Assembly (NCBI GenBank): GCA_037349105.1
Contig: JAYJMM010000101.1
Coordinates: 682,001 to 746,000, forward strand
DNA from: Limnomonas spitsbergensis
Lineage: Eukaryota > Chlorophyta > Chlorophyceae > Chlamydomonadales
Length of the DNA: 64,000 nt
Reading direction: 5' to 3'
A program made the translations under genes and the position numbers. The notes beneath the pieces are model-generated. The model saw nothing but the letters and a program-made list of their open reading frames with translations. It ran no database searches and had not been told where the DNA came from. Within the stretch, counting starts at the first letter, position 1. Every line of letters begins with the position of its first letter. Shown in pieces: positions 27,490-40,309 of the stretch.

Positions 27490-29060
27490 TGCCTTCCTGC
27501 ACCCCTAGGATAATAACTTTTAGTAGGAAGCCCCTCACCCCTTTTTTCATTGTTTATTAAGTCCCGCACGGAGGGGGGGGGGGTCATTGTTAGATAGTTC
27601 ACGCACTGCCCGATTACGACTGATGCTAACCAATTCCGCCCAGAGACGTTATTGCGCACCCCCGATAGTACTTCCTGTATAGTTCGCGTGGCTTATCGTG
27701 CACCCCGCGTAAACTAGACTTTACGGGAAGGCAAGGCGAATCCATGGTCATAACAATAATGAGAGTAGGGACACAAATGCGAGTAATAACAATACCGGTT
27801 ATGAGAATAGTATCAATAATGCCGTGCATTGGAATGGCCTTTCCTCAAGTATGAGTTGCTGCTGTATTTAATGCTTATTACTGGTACTGCTTCTGTAATG
27901 CTTATCTCCGGTATTGCGTTCTGGTATTTGATGCTTATTTATTGAATGCCCCGAGAGCGGACAATTCACCAAAATATTGATATCCGAACGGAATTTAATA
28001 CAGAGTGGAGGATCACACGGTAAATATTTGTATCCACCATGCGGTACTTTTTCTCACCCTAACTAAAGGCCTCTTAGAAGGGAAGACAAAATACATCTCA
28101 AGCTATATACGGCAGAACTAGCACTGCAATAGCATGAGAGAGGGCATCAGCAGCGTCTGTGTGGTGCAAGAAGCTGCAGCGAACAGACGCTGCTGGTGTC
28201 CTGTGTGCACAAAGCCAAGCGTGGGGCAAGAAAGCTACTGCACACCCTAAACCAGGGGTTTTAAGGTGTGGACACAGCCTAAGGCCATGCCGCACTGGAT
28301 CCTTCACTCTCACATGCCTGTGCGTGGCATACCTTCCTCGCTTTATTTATTATTTCATCAATTCATTAATGACATACGGTACTTCATTTCCAATTCCCAG
28401 TATTTTGCTATTTTATTACCAGTATAGTTTCGTATATTATGGTATTTTATCCTTTATTTTATTTCCCTCATTCATTCAGGCTCCTCTATCATTCATTTTT
28501 TGTAATTTAACATTTCATTCCTTTTCTTCTTATTTCTTGCCTTGCTCACGGAAACCTTGAAGCCATGCTCTAGCAAGGCGGCACCAGCATGGTTTAAGAA
28601 AATCCACAATTTTAATGCATGGTATGTTTTTGTCTGAACCGCACCACACCTACTGTGGATTGAAATTGTCTTCCATCGGGATTAACTCGTTCTTTCTTCC
28701 CTTGCTGTCGTTGAGACAAACCATCGATTCCAACCTCTCAAATCCAGACAGAAGACATGCTTCCATGATCAATAACTATTTTTCACACGCATCCCTCACA
28801 TCTTGCTTATTATGAGGGAAAGCGAAGCATACCGTATCTTCAGCGCAGCCAGAAAATCCGACCAGAAATTTCGAACACCAACATTTTCTGAGAAATGGCC
28901 AGAAAATGTCACAATGAGCAGTCAGGAAACAGGCACGACCAAGTAAGTAAAAGAAAACGACCTGATGCATAGATAAAGGAAACAAATATGCCGAGCTGTC
29001 ACCTCAGCCCCTAAGGGATCCCAAACCCGCCATACCGTCAGCACCAACCCCCACTGCACT
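27490..29060. other. no gene seen
   Basis: AT-richer sequence with TTATTTATT/CATTC-rich stretches (28340-28530), a poly-G run at 27570 and many TACCGTA/TACGGTA short palindromes. No exon or known repeat was recognised. Confidence 0.5.
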
Positions 29061-29345
29061 TTTCATTTTATAGTGTTTCAGCTACAGTTCAGCTACAACT
29101 CAGCCAACAGCCAGCACAGCTTGGCGCAGTAAACAGGATCCAGGATCGGAGATCCAGTTCCAAACAAAGAACAGAGAACCAGATCCAGATTCCAGATCCA
29201 TACCAGAATCACTTAACCGGTTCAGAGATGAAAACCAGATCGAGGGTTCCATATCCAGATCCAAATCTGGAACATAGATCCAGATCCTGATCCAAACCAG
29301 GACCAGCAAACCAGAACCAGATCCCAACCAGGATCGATATAAACC
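29060..29345. repeat. R4 fragment and ATCCAG microsatellite
   Basis: 29065-29125 matches the start of a repeat I call R4 (TTTCAGCTACA, CAGCCAACAGCCAG), also at 35165 and 45990. 29130-29340 is a degenerate GATCCAGATCCA array. Confidence 0.6.
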
Positions 29346-30540
29346 AGGAAGAGAGCAGCAGCAGCCATCACAGCCCTTACCCTACCCTGAGACCCTCTCA
29401 AGAAAGAGAGACTTCGCACTACCGGTATGCCGAAGCATGAGGCGTCATGAACCCTCGACCCACAGCAGTTCATGATGTCAACCCATTACGGAGCCCCGCG
29501 ACATGTATCCCCACGGTGAGGATACCCGCTGGGGATGGCGAATTCCCAGTGGGGCGGCCCACGGTGGCCGGTCCCACACCAATGTCCCCCACGTGCACTT
29601 TTTCCGACGGCGACTTTGCTTGGTGTGAAATCCAACGTCATGTGCGCGATAGATGCCAATGGGATCAATTCCATGCATACCTCATAGCTCGGCTCGGTGG
29701 TCAAATTGCATTCATGCTCCGGATGCGCACCAGTCATGTCGACTGAAGTACTATGGTAGGAGGCACGCACCCAAAGCAAGGTAAGGGCAGAAAACTGTAT
29801 GTCGGGGAGGTGATACACTGACACACGAAACGGAGTATACACTGTATCTATTTGTTCCTGTACTGCACTGTCGGAATGAAACAAATTCGCGAAAATAAGC
29901 GCCGAAACCAGACTGGGCGGTGGGAAACGGCCGGGAGGCACCCACCAGGGGTGCCCACGAGGTGCAGCCAATTATACCCGGTCGCACGGGTAGAAATTTC
30001 TCGTCGGTAAGATTCGGCCGCTTGAAATGGTCGATTGATTCAAACGGAGGGAAAAGTTCGCTTGATCGAACGCTTGAAGCTCGATTGATTCAAGTGCCCG
30101 CTTTTTCTCCCCTGTCGACACCCGCCCTGCGTCGAAGTCCTGGTACAGGTGCACCCGCTCGCTCCTGGCCCTCGCTCGCTCTTGCTAGATAGCGTCGTCA
30201 ACTCGTCATACCTCTTGCGTCGGCATTAGTCATCTTCACAGCTCAACATCAAGTTATACGCTCGTATGGAAAATGCATGATAGCTTCATTCGTCGTGTAC
30301 ATATCTGTGTGCATATTTTTGCTTTGTTCATCAACTACCTACTAGTACTCCCAGCAGGAGCATAATTCTGGCATGTTCGCATGCGCTCGTAATGTATGGC
30401 ACTTGATAAGCGTTGTAGCAGAAGGTGCATACTTTGTCTAGGCATTCGAATGGGGCGGAGATGAAGATGTGCATGCGTTCCAAGTGTGAATATATACTGT
30501 AATAGTTTTTCCCCTATGAACAGAAATTGAGTCTGCAACG
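29345..30540. other. no gene seen
   Basis: Open frames here are short and lack recognisable motifs. TTGATTCAA-like words at 30035-30095 resemble those at 37.5-38 kb. Confidence 0.4.
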
Positions 30541-31010
30541 GGGGTGCTGATGCATGTCTCCCTGTCTGCAACACAGGCCAACTCACACATCAGCCTGGCG
30601 TTGCTTCCCAGCTTGCGCACAAACATACAAGAAGCTGGTGGCCAGCTTGCCCATCAGCCTGGAGCTGCTGGCCTCCTGCTGCATGCAGCGAGCTTGCACA
30701 CCAGCATGGAGCTGCTGGCGAGTAGCAGGCTTGTTCACCAACATAAAGATTCAATGCTAGCCAGTATGCACAACAGCCTGGAACATCTGCCCAGCTTGCG
30801 CACCAGAGTGGAGCTTCTGGCCATCTTGCTCACCAGGCACGCTTCAGCATGGATTTGGTGGTCAGCTTGCGCACCGGCGTGGAGCTGATGGACAACTTGC
30901 ACACCAGCATGGAGCTGGTGGCCAGCTTGCCCACCAGCTTGGAGTTGATGGCCCAGCTTGCGCACCAGCGTGGGGCTGTTGGCTAGATTGCACACCGTTG
31001 CTGCTACCCA
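30540..31010. repeat. minisatellite (GCTTGCNCACCAGCNTGGAG)
   Basis: About ten imperfect copies, unit about 30-45 bp, built around CACCAGCATGGAGCTGCTGG. Confidence 0.8.
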
Positions 31011-31016
31011 TGTCCT

Positions 31017-31830
31017 CGCTTAGGTGAGTGTTGCATAGGCGACCAGCCGTGGGCCTTGTTTTGCCTCCCATCGGAAAACTCAGGAGGTGCAATACCAGTA
31101 AAACTATTGGCCACATGCGCAACCATGAAACTTTATTCTACTGACTGTATGATACTAGTAACATTGAACGGCCAATGCTACCCCGGCCTGCGCTTAGGTG
31201 CGTGCCGCTTGTACGACCGACCGCATTCCGGTCTGGTTTCCGCCCCTATCAGGGAGGTGCAATGCTTGTACAGCTACTGCCCACATGCGCAACCATGAGC
31301 ATGTATTATATTGGCTGTATAAAACCGGGGCTTGAGAGCGGCTGCTTCTCCCAATCTCCCCATGTTCGCACTTAGGTGCCTGCTTGGGCAATTGACAGTA
31401 GGCGGTATTGTTACCCCCTATCAGGAAGGTGCATGACCGGTCCAGCTACTGTCCACGTGTGCAACCATAAACATGCATTGAACAGGCTGCATGAAACCAG
31501 TATCAGTGATCGGCCCCTGCCACCCAGGTCCGCGCTTAGGTGTGATGCTTAGGAGACCGACCTTTGGCCGGTCTTGTTTTGCTCTCTGTCAAGAATGTGC
31601 CGTGTCGGTACAATTGTTGGCCACATGCACATCCATTAACGTGCACTATATTGGCTGCATGAAACGGGTAGTAGTGAGCGGCCGTTGATACCCGCGTCCA
31701 CGCATAGGTGCGTGCTACTTAGGCGACCAACCATTATTTTTTTGCAATGCAATACCGGTACAGCTATTGGCCACATGCGCAACCATGAACGTGCATTATC
31801 CTGGCTGCATGATACCAGTAGGAGCTCTTG
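31017..31830. repeat. ~170-bp tandem repeat, five copies
   Basis: Copies start near 31017, 31191, 31369, 31535 and 31702. Each has CGCTTAGGTGCGTG, GGAGGTGCAATAC, CCACATGCGCAACCATGAA and a GGCTGNATGA block. Strongly diverged, so an old array. Confidence 0.85.
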
Positions 31831-33006
31831 CCCCTTGTCCCAGTTCCTGCCCCTTGTCCCAGCTTCTGCCCCTTGTCCCTGCTCCTACCTTCTGTCCTTG
31901 CTTCTGCCTTCTGTCCTAGCACCTGCCCCGTGTCCCTGCTCATGCCTTCTGTCCTTGCTCCTGCCTTCTGTTCCTGCTCCTGCCTTCTGTACCTGCTCCT
32001 GCCTTATGTTCCTGCTCCTGCCTTCTGTCCATGCTCCTGCCTTATGTTCATGCTCTTGCCTTCTATCCATGCTCCTGCCTTCTGTTCCAGCTCCTGCCTT
32101 CTGTCCTAGCTCCTGCCCCCTGTCCATGTTTCTGCCTTCTGTCCATGCTCCTGCCTTCTGTCCCTGCTTCTGCCTTCTGTCCCTGCTCCTGCCTTCTGCC
32201 CATGCTCCTGCCTTCTGTCCCTGTTCCTGCCTTCTGTCCCGGTTCATGCCTTCTGTCCCTGCTCCCGCCTTCTGTCCCTGCTCCTGCCCCCTGTCCCTCC
32301 TCCTGCCCCCTGTCCCTGCTCATCATGCCCCCTGTCCCTGCTCCTGCCTTCTGCCCCACCTCCTGCCTTCTGTCCCTGCTCCTGCCTTCTGTCCTTGTTC
32401 CTGCCCCATGTCCCTGCTCCTGCCCCCTGCCCCTGCTTATGCCCCCTATCCCTACTCATGCCTTCTGTCCCTGCTCCTGTCCCCTGTCCCTACTTCTGCT
32501 ATATGTCCCTGCTCCTGCCTTCTGCCCCTGTCCCCTGTCCCCTGCCTTCTGCCCCCTGCCTTCTGCCTTCTGCCCCCTGCCTTCTGCCCCCTACCCCCTG
32601 CCTTCTGCCCCATACCCCCTGCCCCCTGCCCCCTGCCCCCTGCCCCCTGCCCCCTGCCCCCTGCCCCTGCCCCCTGCCCCCTGCCCCCTGCCTCCTGCCC
32701 CCTGCCTCCTGCCCCCTGCCCCCTGCCCCCTGCCCCCTGCCCCCTGCCCCCTGCCCCCTGCCCCCTGCCCCCTGCCCCCTGCCCCCTGCCCCTGCCCCTG
32801 CCCCCTGCCCCCTGCCCCCTGCCCCCTGCCCCCTGCCCCCTGCCCCCTGCCCCCTGCCCCCTGCCCCCTGCCCCCTGCCCCCTGCCCCCTGCCCCCTGCC
32901 CCCTGCCCCCTGCCCCCTGCCCCCTGCCCCTGCCCCCTGCCCCCTGCCCCCTGCCCCCTGCCCCCTGCCCCCTGCCCCCTGCCCCCTGCCCCCTGCCCCC
33001 TGCCCC
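31830..33006. repeat. CTGCC-rich satellite grading into a CCCCCTG 7-mer array
   Basis: 18-bp units (CTCCTGCCTTCTGTCCCTG-like) from 31830 to about 32530 pass into an almost pure 7-bp CCCCCTG array to 33006. Long frames such as LPPAPCP or GAGGRGQ repeats exist on both strands in all phases and are not evidence of protein. Confidence 0.95.
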
Positions 33007-33007
33007 G

Positions 33008-33260
33008 TAGGCGTCCAACTCCGAGATCCATGGGGCAACAGTCAGTTTGTTTTCCCTTGGCTGTTCAGCTTTGTCGGGGATGAGCCAGAGATCAAGGATA
33101 TGGTGTTCCTTCCAAGCGGCCTTGTGAGAAGTGTTGGGTCCCGGAGGAGAACTTGTCTGCAGTGGACCTGGCTTGGCCCTTGCGTACGGAGTCAGAACAA
33201 ATCAATACTTACAAACACTCAGGCCATGACCTTCCCGACCATCGGTGGCAGAGAGGAGAT
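33008..33260 (+). CDS. possible isolated exon, unrecognised
   Basis: After the CCCCGTAG at the end of the satellite, a protein-like frame begins: VQLRDPWGNSQFVFPWLFSF, GDEPEIKDMVFLPSGLVRS. Its balanced composition differs from the repeats on both sides. It may be an exon or a fragment of a decayed element. I do not recognise the family. Confidence 0.35.
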
Positions 33261-33329
33261 CACTCAACTAGTCCCCTCTGGTTTCTGGAGATTTGCTGAT
33301 GGCGACTGTGTAAGACTAGGAGCTTCCTC

Positions 33330-33915
33330 TCAGTGCTTCTTTTGCTTTAGGACTGGTATATTTCCACCGCTCGTGCGTCTGACAGGTCTTATTGCTTTAT
33401 TAATAGTATTTTTAAGCACCGCTGTTGCTTCTGACTGCTCTGTTGCCTTAAGACTAGTATATTTTATGAACACTGCTCTTGCCCCAGACTGATGTATTGC
33501 TTTTGGACTGGTATGTTTCCTGAGCACCGCTCTTGCGCCCGACCGCTCTATTTGCGTTAGATATAGTATTTTTGAGCACCGCTCTTGCGCCTGACTGCTC
33601 AATAGCCGAAGGTACGGTATGGTATATTTTTTGAACACCGCTCTTGCACATAAATCGCTCTATTGCTTTAGGACTGGTATACTTCTGAGCAACGCTCTTG
33701 CGTCTGACCGCTCAAATTGCTTAAGTAATAGTATTTTTGAGCACAGCTCTTGCGCCTGACTGATCTAAAGCCTTAGGGCTGTTATAGTTTTTGAACACCG
33801 CTCTTGCGCATGAACTGCACTATTGCTTTATGACTGGCATATCTTCTTTGACCCGCTCTTGCGCCTTTATTACTAGTCTTTTTAAAAACCGTTGTTGCGC
33901 GTGACCGCTTTATTG
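33330..33915. repeat. ~55-bp tandem repeat (CACCGCTCTTGCGCCTGAC)
   Basis: About ten diverged copies with CACCGCTCTTGCG, a GACTGCTCTATTGC block and a GACTGGTATATTTT block. Confidence 0.85.
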
Positions 33916-33919
33916 TGTG

Positions 33920-34500
33920 CAACCAGCTCCAGGGTTCTTGACTGTTCAACCCGATGTAACGGATAAAATTGAATACCTATGACACAACCGCATCACCACT
34001 GCGCATTGTGCTTTGCGTTTCTCCTCATTGTTTCACTTCTTCTTTAGGCTTGCTGCCTTTTTGCCCTAGCTAGCGTGCACTATGCTCCAGGCTTCTTGGC
34101 TGTTCAGCTCGATGTCACGGAGTAAATTAGTATTACCCCATGGACCAACCGCATCCAGTCACCACTGCTTATTGCACTTGCGGATATCTATGTATTCCTT
34201 CTCTTCCTGTCTAGGTAGGCTTGCTACCTTCTGTCCCTAGCTAATGTGCACCCTGCTCCAGGATTCTTGGCTGTTCAGCCCAATGTAACGGAGTAAATTA
34301 GTATTATCCCGTGGCCCAACCGCATCGCCGCTGCTCACTGCGCTAGGGTTCTCTCTCCATCCCTTCTCCTTTTGTCTAGGCTTGCTTGCTGCCGTCTGCC
34401 CCTAGCTAGTATGCACTCTGCCTCCTGGCCCAAGCTAGATTGCACCCTGCTCCAGGGTTCTTGGCTGTTCAGCCCTATGTAAAGGAGTAAATATGGATAC
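33920..34500. repeat. ~160-190 bp tandem repeat, four copies
   Basis: Copies at about 33926, 34084, 34256 and 34450, each starting CTCCAGGNTTCTTGGCTGTT and containing GTAACGGAGTAAATTAGTAT and AACCGCATC. Confidence 0.85.
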
Positions 34501-34509
34501 CCATAGCCC

Positions 34510-35160
34510 GACAGCAGCACCGCTGCAACTACCAGTAGGGAACAATAAACAAGGACAGGCGCTTTGCATGTGTGTGTGCAACGCTGCGCCCACCAGCAGG
34601 GTACTGTAAATAAGGGCAGGCGCTGTGCATGCGGGTGCACCGCTACACCTACCAGCAGGGTACATTTTACAAGGGCAGGCACAGGGCAAATGCGTGGACC
34701 GCAGCACCCTCCGGATGGGTACACTGAATAAGGGCATGCGCTGTGCATGCGGGGGCCCTGATGCATCCGCCAGTGTGGTACAGTAATTAGGGCATGCTCT
34801 GTTCCATGGGTGGACCGCTGCATCTGCATGTGCACAGTAAATGAGAGCGAGCACTGTGAATGCATCAAGAGTGCTGCACCTCCCGGTAGCACACAGTAAA
34901 TAGGTGTGGATGCTGTGCTAAATACGGCTGTCCCTCATCGGGGTACGTGCGGGAGCTGTATTCGGGCGGGACGCAGCACCCACAAACAGGGCATAGTAAA
35001 TATGGGTTGGCGCTACATCATTCCCGCTACCGGCTACCTGAAACATGCGCTGCGCATGCGGCCATGGTGATGTGCATACAAGCAGATCACTGTGCATGCA
35101 AGTAGAGCGCTGTGCGTATGGCACCGTATGGGTGAGGCGCTGCACATGCGGGTAGGGATC
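34510..35160. repeat. ~60-bp tandem repeat (AAGGGCAGGCGCTGTGCATG)
   Basis: About seven diverged copies to 34930, followed by shorter GCGCTGTGCATGCGG-type repeats to 35160. Confidence 0.8.
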
Positions 35161-35162
35161 TG

Positions 35163-35350
35163 GCAGTATTTGTTTTGAGATGCCTCAGCTACATTTCAGC
35201 TGCGACCCGGCCAACAGCTAAGAGAGCTTTGCGCATGCAGCCATGCTGCTTAGTATTACAGCAGTTGGCCTGGCAAGGCCTGGTCCCCACGGGCCCAATA
35301 GTGCCCGTCCAGTGGCCCCCCAGAAGTTGTTTGGGGCGTACTACCGTAAA
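35163..35350 (+). repeat. interspersed repeat R4
   Basis: Shared with 45990-46175 over about 170 bp: TTCAGCTACATTTCAGCT, GGCAAGGCCTGGTCCC, GGGCCCAATAGTGCCCG and GGCCCCCC, with GTTTGG near the end. Confidence 0.6.
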
Positions 35351-37480
35351 CACTGACGTACGGTACCAAGTATGTCCCTTCATAAATGTCCACATCCAAC
35401 AGGATCTGCGCCTTTGGTGTAGAACTACCGGTAGGTATGGAAGTTGGGCGCTGCGCATTTAAGAGTGACGTCCTGTGCATGCGGGTAGGGCTCAATGCAT
35501 ACCGCATGGGTGCCGCAGTGCACCTGTAAGTAGGATGCTGTGCCCTTAAGCATGCGGACAGGGCGCTGTGCTCCATGGTTGGAGTGCAGTGCTTACCAGT
35601 ACGTACAGAGCGACGCGCATGTGGGTAGTGCCACAGCTTAGAGGGTAGAGTCACCTGCGTTACCAGCTCCAAGCTTTTGAGGTGAAAATTTGGGGAAAGC
35701 CATGCAGCTCAGCAGCAAGGACCGCAGCCAGGTCAAAGCCTGACGACAGCGTGGTTTATAAGTGGTTTATACCACTTGTAAGTAGGTAAGTGGTTTTCCT
35801 GTATGCCACTTCTGAATGCGGAATGATGAATGGAGGCCTAACTGCTAAGATTATAGCGCCAGTACTCGTGTTCGAATAAGAAACTCGGCAGATTTAGTTC
35901 GTTGTTGCAAGCAGCTTGTGCATGGCAACAGCGCAAAATCTATCCGAAACCCACACTTCCTGCGTACACTCCACACTGAATTTGGGTATACCAAACAGGT
36001 ACACCCAATCTTGTACCTAGGAATCTCATTGGCACACTCGAATATTTGGACGCGATTTCAGACTCATCGCGCCGCTACATTCATGTAATAAAAGGGGAGC
36101 ATGAACGTTTGGTGCACCTAAAGCCGCCAAGCGCCGCAAGGGGCATCCCGTGCCACGCCTGTGCAACGTAAGTGCTACTTGACGTTGCTCAATGCCCTCC
36201 AGTGTTTCCTCTTCACCTACTGTACATGTATGTGTCCCTGATGCAGATCACGGACGCGGGCGAAGGGAACCCTGCGGCCGAGGATAAGCAAGATCAATGT
36301 GCCCCGTCACCCACGCTATGGAGCGTCCTATCTGCATGCACGTATGCGATGTGAAGCATTCAGCAACGATGTCATCTACGAGGTTTAACGAAGGTTGGTC
36401 GATTCTCGCTGGAGTGCACGTGCCTATGGGTCGACAAAGGCGACTCGACTTGATTTTGATATGTGTGCTTCTATCCGCAGGCCGACAAAGATCTAGCGAT
36501 TCCTGATCACAACGAATTCTCTGCCATTGAAGGACGCACGAAGGGAAATCTGCATGGAAGCAGATCTTACCGAGATATTACCAAGATCGGCAGTGCTCAA
36601 CCCACCCGGTGGCTCGGTAAGTGATGATCATATACCGGGTATTGACGAATGGAAGTGAGGCCATGCTTGGCGGGTGGGTTCATGCAGCCTGCATCGTGAA
36701 GGATAATGCTTTCTCAAGTAAACAGCGTTCCGATGATGCCCACGTGTCACCGTGCCATGCGGCCGCACGGCCCATCTCATGCATGGAGTCCCATGACCAG
36801 CCAACTTCATCCAGCAGTAATTAATGGTAGCCTCATTCTTTCAGGCAATTATATGATATTCAATAAGTTGCGGTGTATTTTTGTACCGCAGAGAGAACCC
36901 CGAGGATGAAGCACAAAATAGGCATATATTGAAAGGCACACGCCGTCGACTAGCGCCGATGACTGGTCAGGTCTTCTCCCACTTCTCCCACTGTTAAGGT
37001 AGGTTGGAAATGAAGTTATATTGCACTGGCTAAGTTTTTGCATTCCAATTAATTTGCTGTCGTATATGATGTCTCCGGTATCATGTTCTCTGATTCCATT
37101 CTCCTAACAATTACCCCCCTATTTAATTTCCTGATTTGCCATGAGCCTAACGCAGTATCCCTCTTTTCTTTGCCCAGATCAAGAACTGCCTGCTCCGATG
37201 GTTATGGCTGATGACACGAATGTGCGTCCTTTTAGAGCGAATCACATACACATTTGTGGGAGGGTCACGGAGGCGACCGAGGCGTAGGGCTTGCTTGGGT
37301 GTTGGTGGGACATTTACACAATGCATTTTTCTATAAATGTTCAACATTGATTACACTATGGGTGTGTCTATTTATCATTGCAATGAATGTTTGTTGCCAC
37401 CGGTACTTGTTTCGGACCAAAGCTGTATTCAGTTCAACTATGTGTCACGCTAGGATTGATGAATAAGGTGTGTGAAGTGT
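35350..37480. other. unassigned DNA with two weak exon candidates
   Basis: Possible plus-strand exons at 36247-36340 (after CTGATGCAG, before GTATGC) and 36481-36610 (after TATCCGCAG, before GTAAGT; frame includes EFSAIEGRTKGNLHGSRSYR). Splice-like borders are present, but no family is recognised and the phases do not clearly join. Confidence 0.25.
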
Positions 37481-38030
37481 CATTTGATTTTTTGTTTCAA
37501 GCATTAACTTGGTTCAACCGATACAATGCTTGCTGTTAGGGCTGATCCAATTGCGTTGTAACATGACTTGATTTAACTGAGTTTGATGCTCCTTGTTTCA
37601 AACGAGATATTGATTCAATCGAAACCCTGCTTGACGCTAGGGTTGATTTAAACGCGTTACATAACCACTTGATTCAATTGAGATTGACTCCTACTTGTTT
37701 CAACCATGGTTGATTCAATCGAAACCCTGCTTGATGCTAGGATTGATTCAAACGCGTCGACATCTCGCTTGATTCAAACGCGTCGACAGCTCGCTTGATT
37801 CAAAGCTGTCAACATATCGCTTGATTCAAGCATGATTGATTGCCACTTGAACACTGCTTGTTTCAATCACGCCGATAGCCCGTTTGATTCAACCATGCTT
37901 GATTGTCGCTTGTTTCAAATGGCTTTCAAACACGTTGTTTTCAACTGAAAACCCGTTTGAAGCTAGGGTTGAATCAAGCGACGATTTCAATCACGTTTTC
38001 GTTTGTTTCAAGCGGCTTTCAAACGCACGA
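37480..38030. repeat. TTGATTCAA-rich degenerate repeat region
   Basis: Many copies of the near-palindromic TTGATTCAA/TTGTTTCAA words with AACGCGTCGACA and GAAACCCTGCTTGA spacers. No fixed period. Confidence 0.75.
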
Positions 38031-38119
38031 ATCTTACCGACGCTACGAGTCACGAACATCACCGAAACCAGGGGCCGAAACCCTCAATCTGGCCGAAACC
38101 ATGGAGGAAGCCCAAACCT

Positions 38120-38520
38120 TTTAGGGTCAACTGAGTCCTCGATTCGCGGGTCGTGTGAAGGCAACCGTCGCATCAATCAAGCATATCTAGCCTGTCTTGG
38201 AGGGATACGGTACGCCACATCACACTTTTCGCACACACCCCGCTTTTTCTTTCTTCTTGACCGTTCCTTGGTTGTTTCTCAATCTAGCCTACGTTCGGCA
38301 TCATAGTATTTTTCTTGCCTAGTTTCGCCTCCTAGTTACTTGTCAGGGTCTTGGAGAAGTTCCTGCGCTGTTAGGGTCAACTGAATCCTCGAGGCGACGG
38401 CGGAGGTAGGCCTGGGTGCAAATGTCGCGTCACGCCTGTCGCATCTCTTGGAGAGATACATACGTCAATCACGCACATTGCATCAAAATTTCGTACACGC
38501 TCCTTTTGTCTTCACCGCCT
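38120..38520. repeat. two diverged copies of a ~200-bp unit
   Basis: The block starting TTAGGGTCAACTGAGTCCTC at about 38122 recurs at about 38369, followed in both by a CATCNNTCTTGGAG, GATACNTACG and TCGCACAC-like order. Confidence 0.6.
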
Positions 38521-40300
38521 CTTCTCGGTTTATCTCGCCTACGTTTTGCCTCTTAGTAGTTCCTTGTCGCTTTATTTCCCCTTTTCTTCCTCTTTACGAG
38601 TCTCTGGCTGTCAACTTAGGTATCCAAATGTGGCGTTCTTCTCACCACAGTCTGCTCTCCAGCAGCAGCGACGTATCGTCACATCAGCATCGATCGAGCT
38701 TGGTATCGACGACTCGCCCTTCGTATCCCTTCAGACGCTTCGTCCTATCGACCCGCTCTGCAAAGCCGCGCCTGCTGCTGAAACCGCCCCCTAGCATTCG
38801 TGGAGCCCGGGGCAGCAGCGACTCGGCTTTCAATGTATCAGCTAACGCCTTTAAATCGTCAGATAAAGAAAACACCCTCGTGAGTCCTGCTTATGTCCTC
38901 ACGCACTGCCCATATGCAATGAGGCTTGCTTGCTTGACATACCAGGAATGCCTGGCATCATCATCTGGCTGCCTTGGGGCATGTGCGTGGCATGCATTTT
39001 TGAATGTGCATGCAGGGCAGAACAATGCTGATTGCGTTCCTTACGTTGGCTGAATTACGTGGCTGAATTTCCACCACTGTAATTACAAGGCAAATTCAGC
39101 TAATTTTACTAGTATGGACCGCAATATCTGAATTACGGTGCAGTCATGCACAGAACTATTGCTGGGGCATGAGATTCCAGTCCATAGTAGCCATGCAAAC
39201 AACATGTCGTAACCAGCAAGCAGGCATGGCGAGTGCCAGTGTATCCGGGGCAAACGCTAGAAACTTGAAGGAGAGCAAGTCTGAACAGAAAAACAAGACG
39301 AATCGAGTTTAAGGTTTAGTAAAATTGAGGGTGTAGAGTGTAGGGTGTAGGGTTAACCCCTAAACCCTTATTAACCCTAAGAGCATATAACCAGGGAGCT
39401 TTTTAACCCTAAACCCTCAGAGCATCTATGTCCTAGGATATGAGGGACTTAAAGATTATAACGGCCAAAGCATGGATGGATGCTATTACACTTGCGGCTC
39501 GGAACATGAACCCAACCACCGCAACAACAGTGTTGCTGACCAACTGCCATGCATGCATCCATCAACTGCCATGCAGGAACCGCCGTCATCGTCCACATTG
39601 TCGTCAACGCAAGCATCAAAATCAACCAAGACTGGATTCCGCTTTATTTTGAAGGTACAAATGCATAATGGATTGACATCTGAATCAAAGCATAGCCTAG
39701 CTTAGGGGTGAACTAGGCAAAACCCTAAACCCTTAACCCTAAAACCTAAACTTTAAACCCTTAACCCTTAACCCTACATTTGGCAAAGTACGGTTTCCTA
39801 CAGTCTTCTGCATCGCAACTTTGCATGCCCGTATGGTGACTCTATCTTGTTAGTCAGTTTAGCCCCACTCATGTATAGATATTAGATGGTTGTTTCTTGT
39901 GCCTCACCAAGCCACTATGCTTTACATGTATGGTCTGCATCACTCACCAGTCATCTTATTTTGGAGACCGGCAGTCCCTTATGAAGTAAATTTCGAGGTC
40001 AATGGGGGCCGATGTCCCTTCAGACCGTAAGACTACCCTTACGTATCGCCCCCATCATCAGTACCCGGCGTACCGTAGCTATACCATAACATTTTTGGGA
40101 ACCCTGGTGCAACCCTGCCAGCCCATGAACGAGGTGGGGGATGGAAGGCTGAACCCTCAGTGCTATTTTGTTCGACGATTTTCCATTCCATTCCGATTCT
40201 TCTAGTTATTGACGTGGTATCCGGGGCCATGCATGTCGGCTCATGTGCCACAATTACAGTTGGAGACCTGTACCGTATAATCATACCGTATAATTGATGA
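38520..40300. other. no gene seen; short repeat at 39045-39140
   Basis: 39045-39140 shares GTGGCTGAATT, GGCAAATTCAGCTA, TTTAC and GACCG(C/T)AAT with 62812-62890, probably a small nonautonomous element. Telomere-like CCCTAAACCCTTAACCC occurs at 39340-39420 and 39715-39780. No convincing exon. Confidence 0.45.
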
Positions 40301-40309
40301 ATAAACTAA

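Noticed and set aside
31685..33492. Long proline-rich (LPPAPCP) and glycine-rich (GAGGRGQ) open frames of up to 441 residues
   Set aside because: They arise from an 18-bp/7-bp satellite, are open in several frames on both strands, and have no gene signals except the separate island after 33008.
38448..39053. 201-residue frame after the TTGATTCAA region
   Set aside because: No motifs, skewed serine/leucine composition, and an overlapping frame of similar quality.
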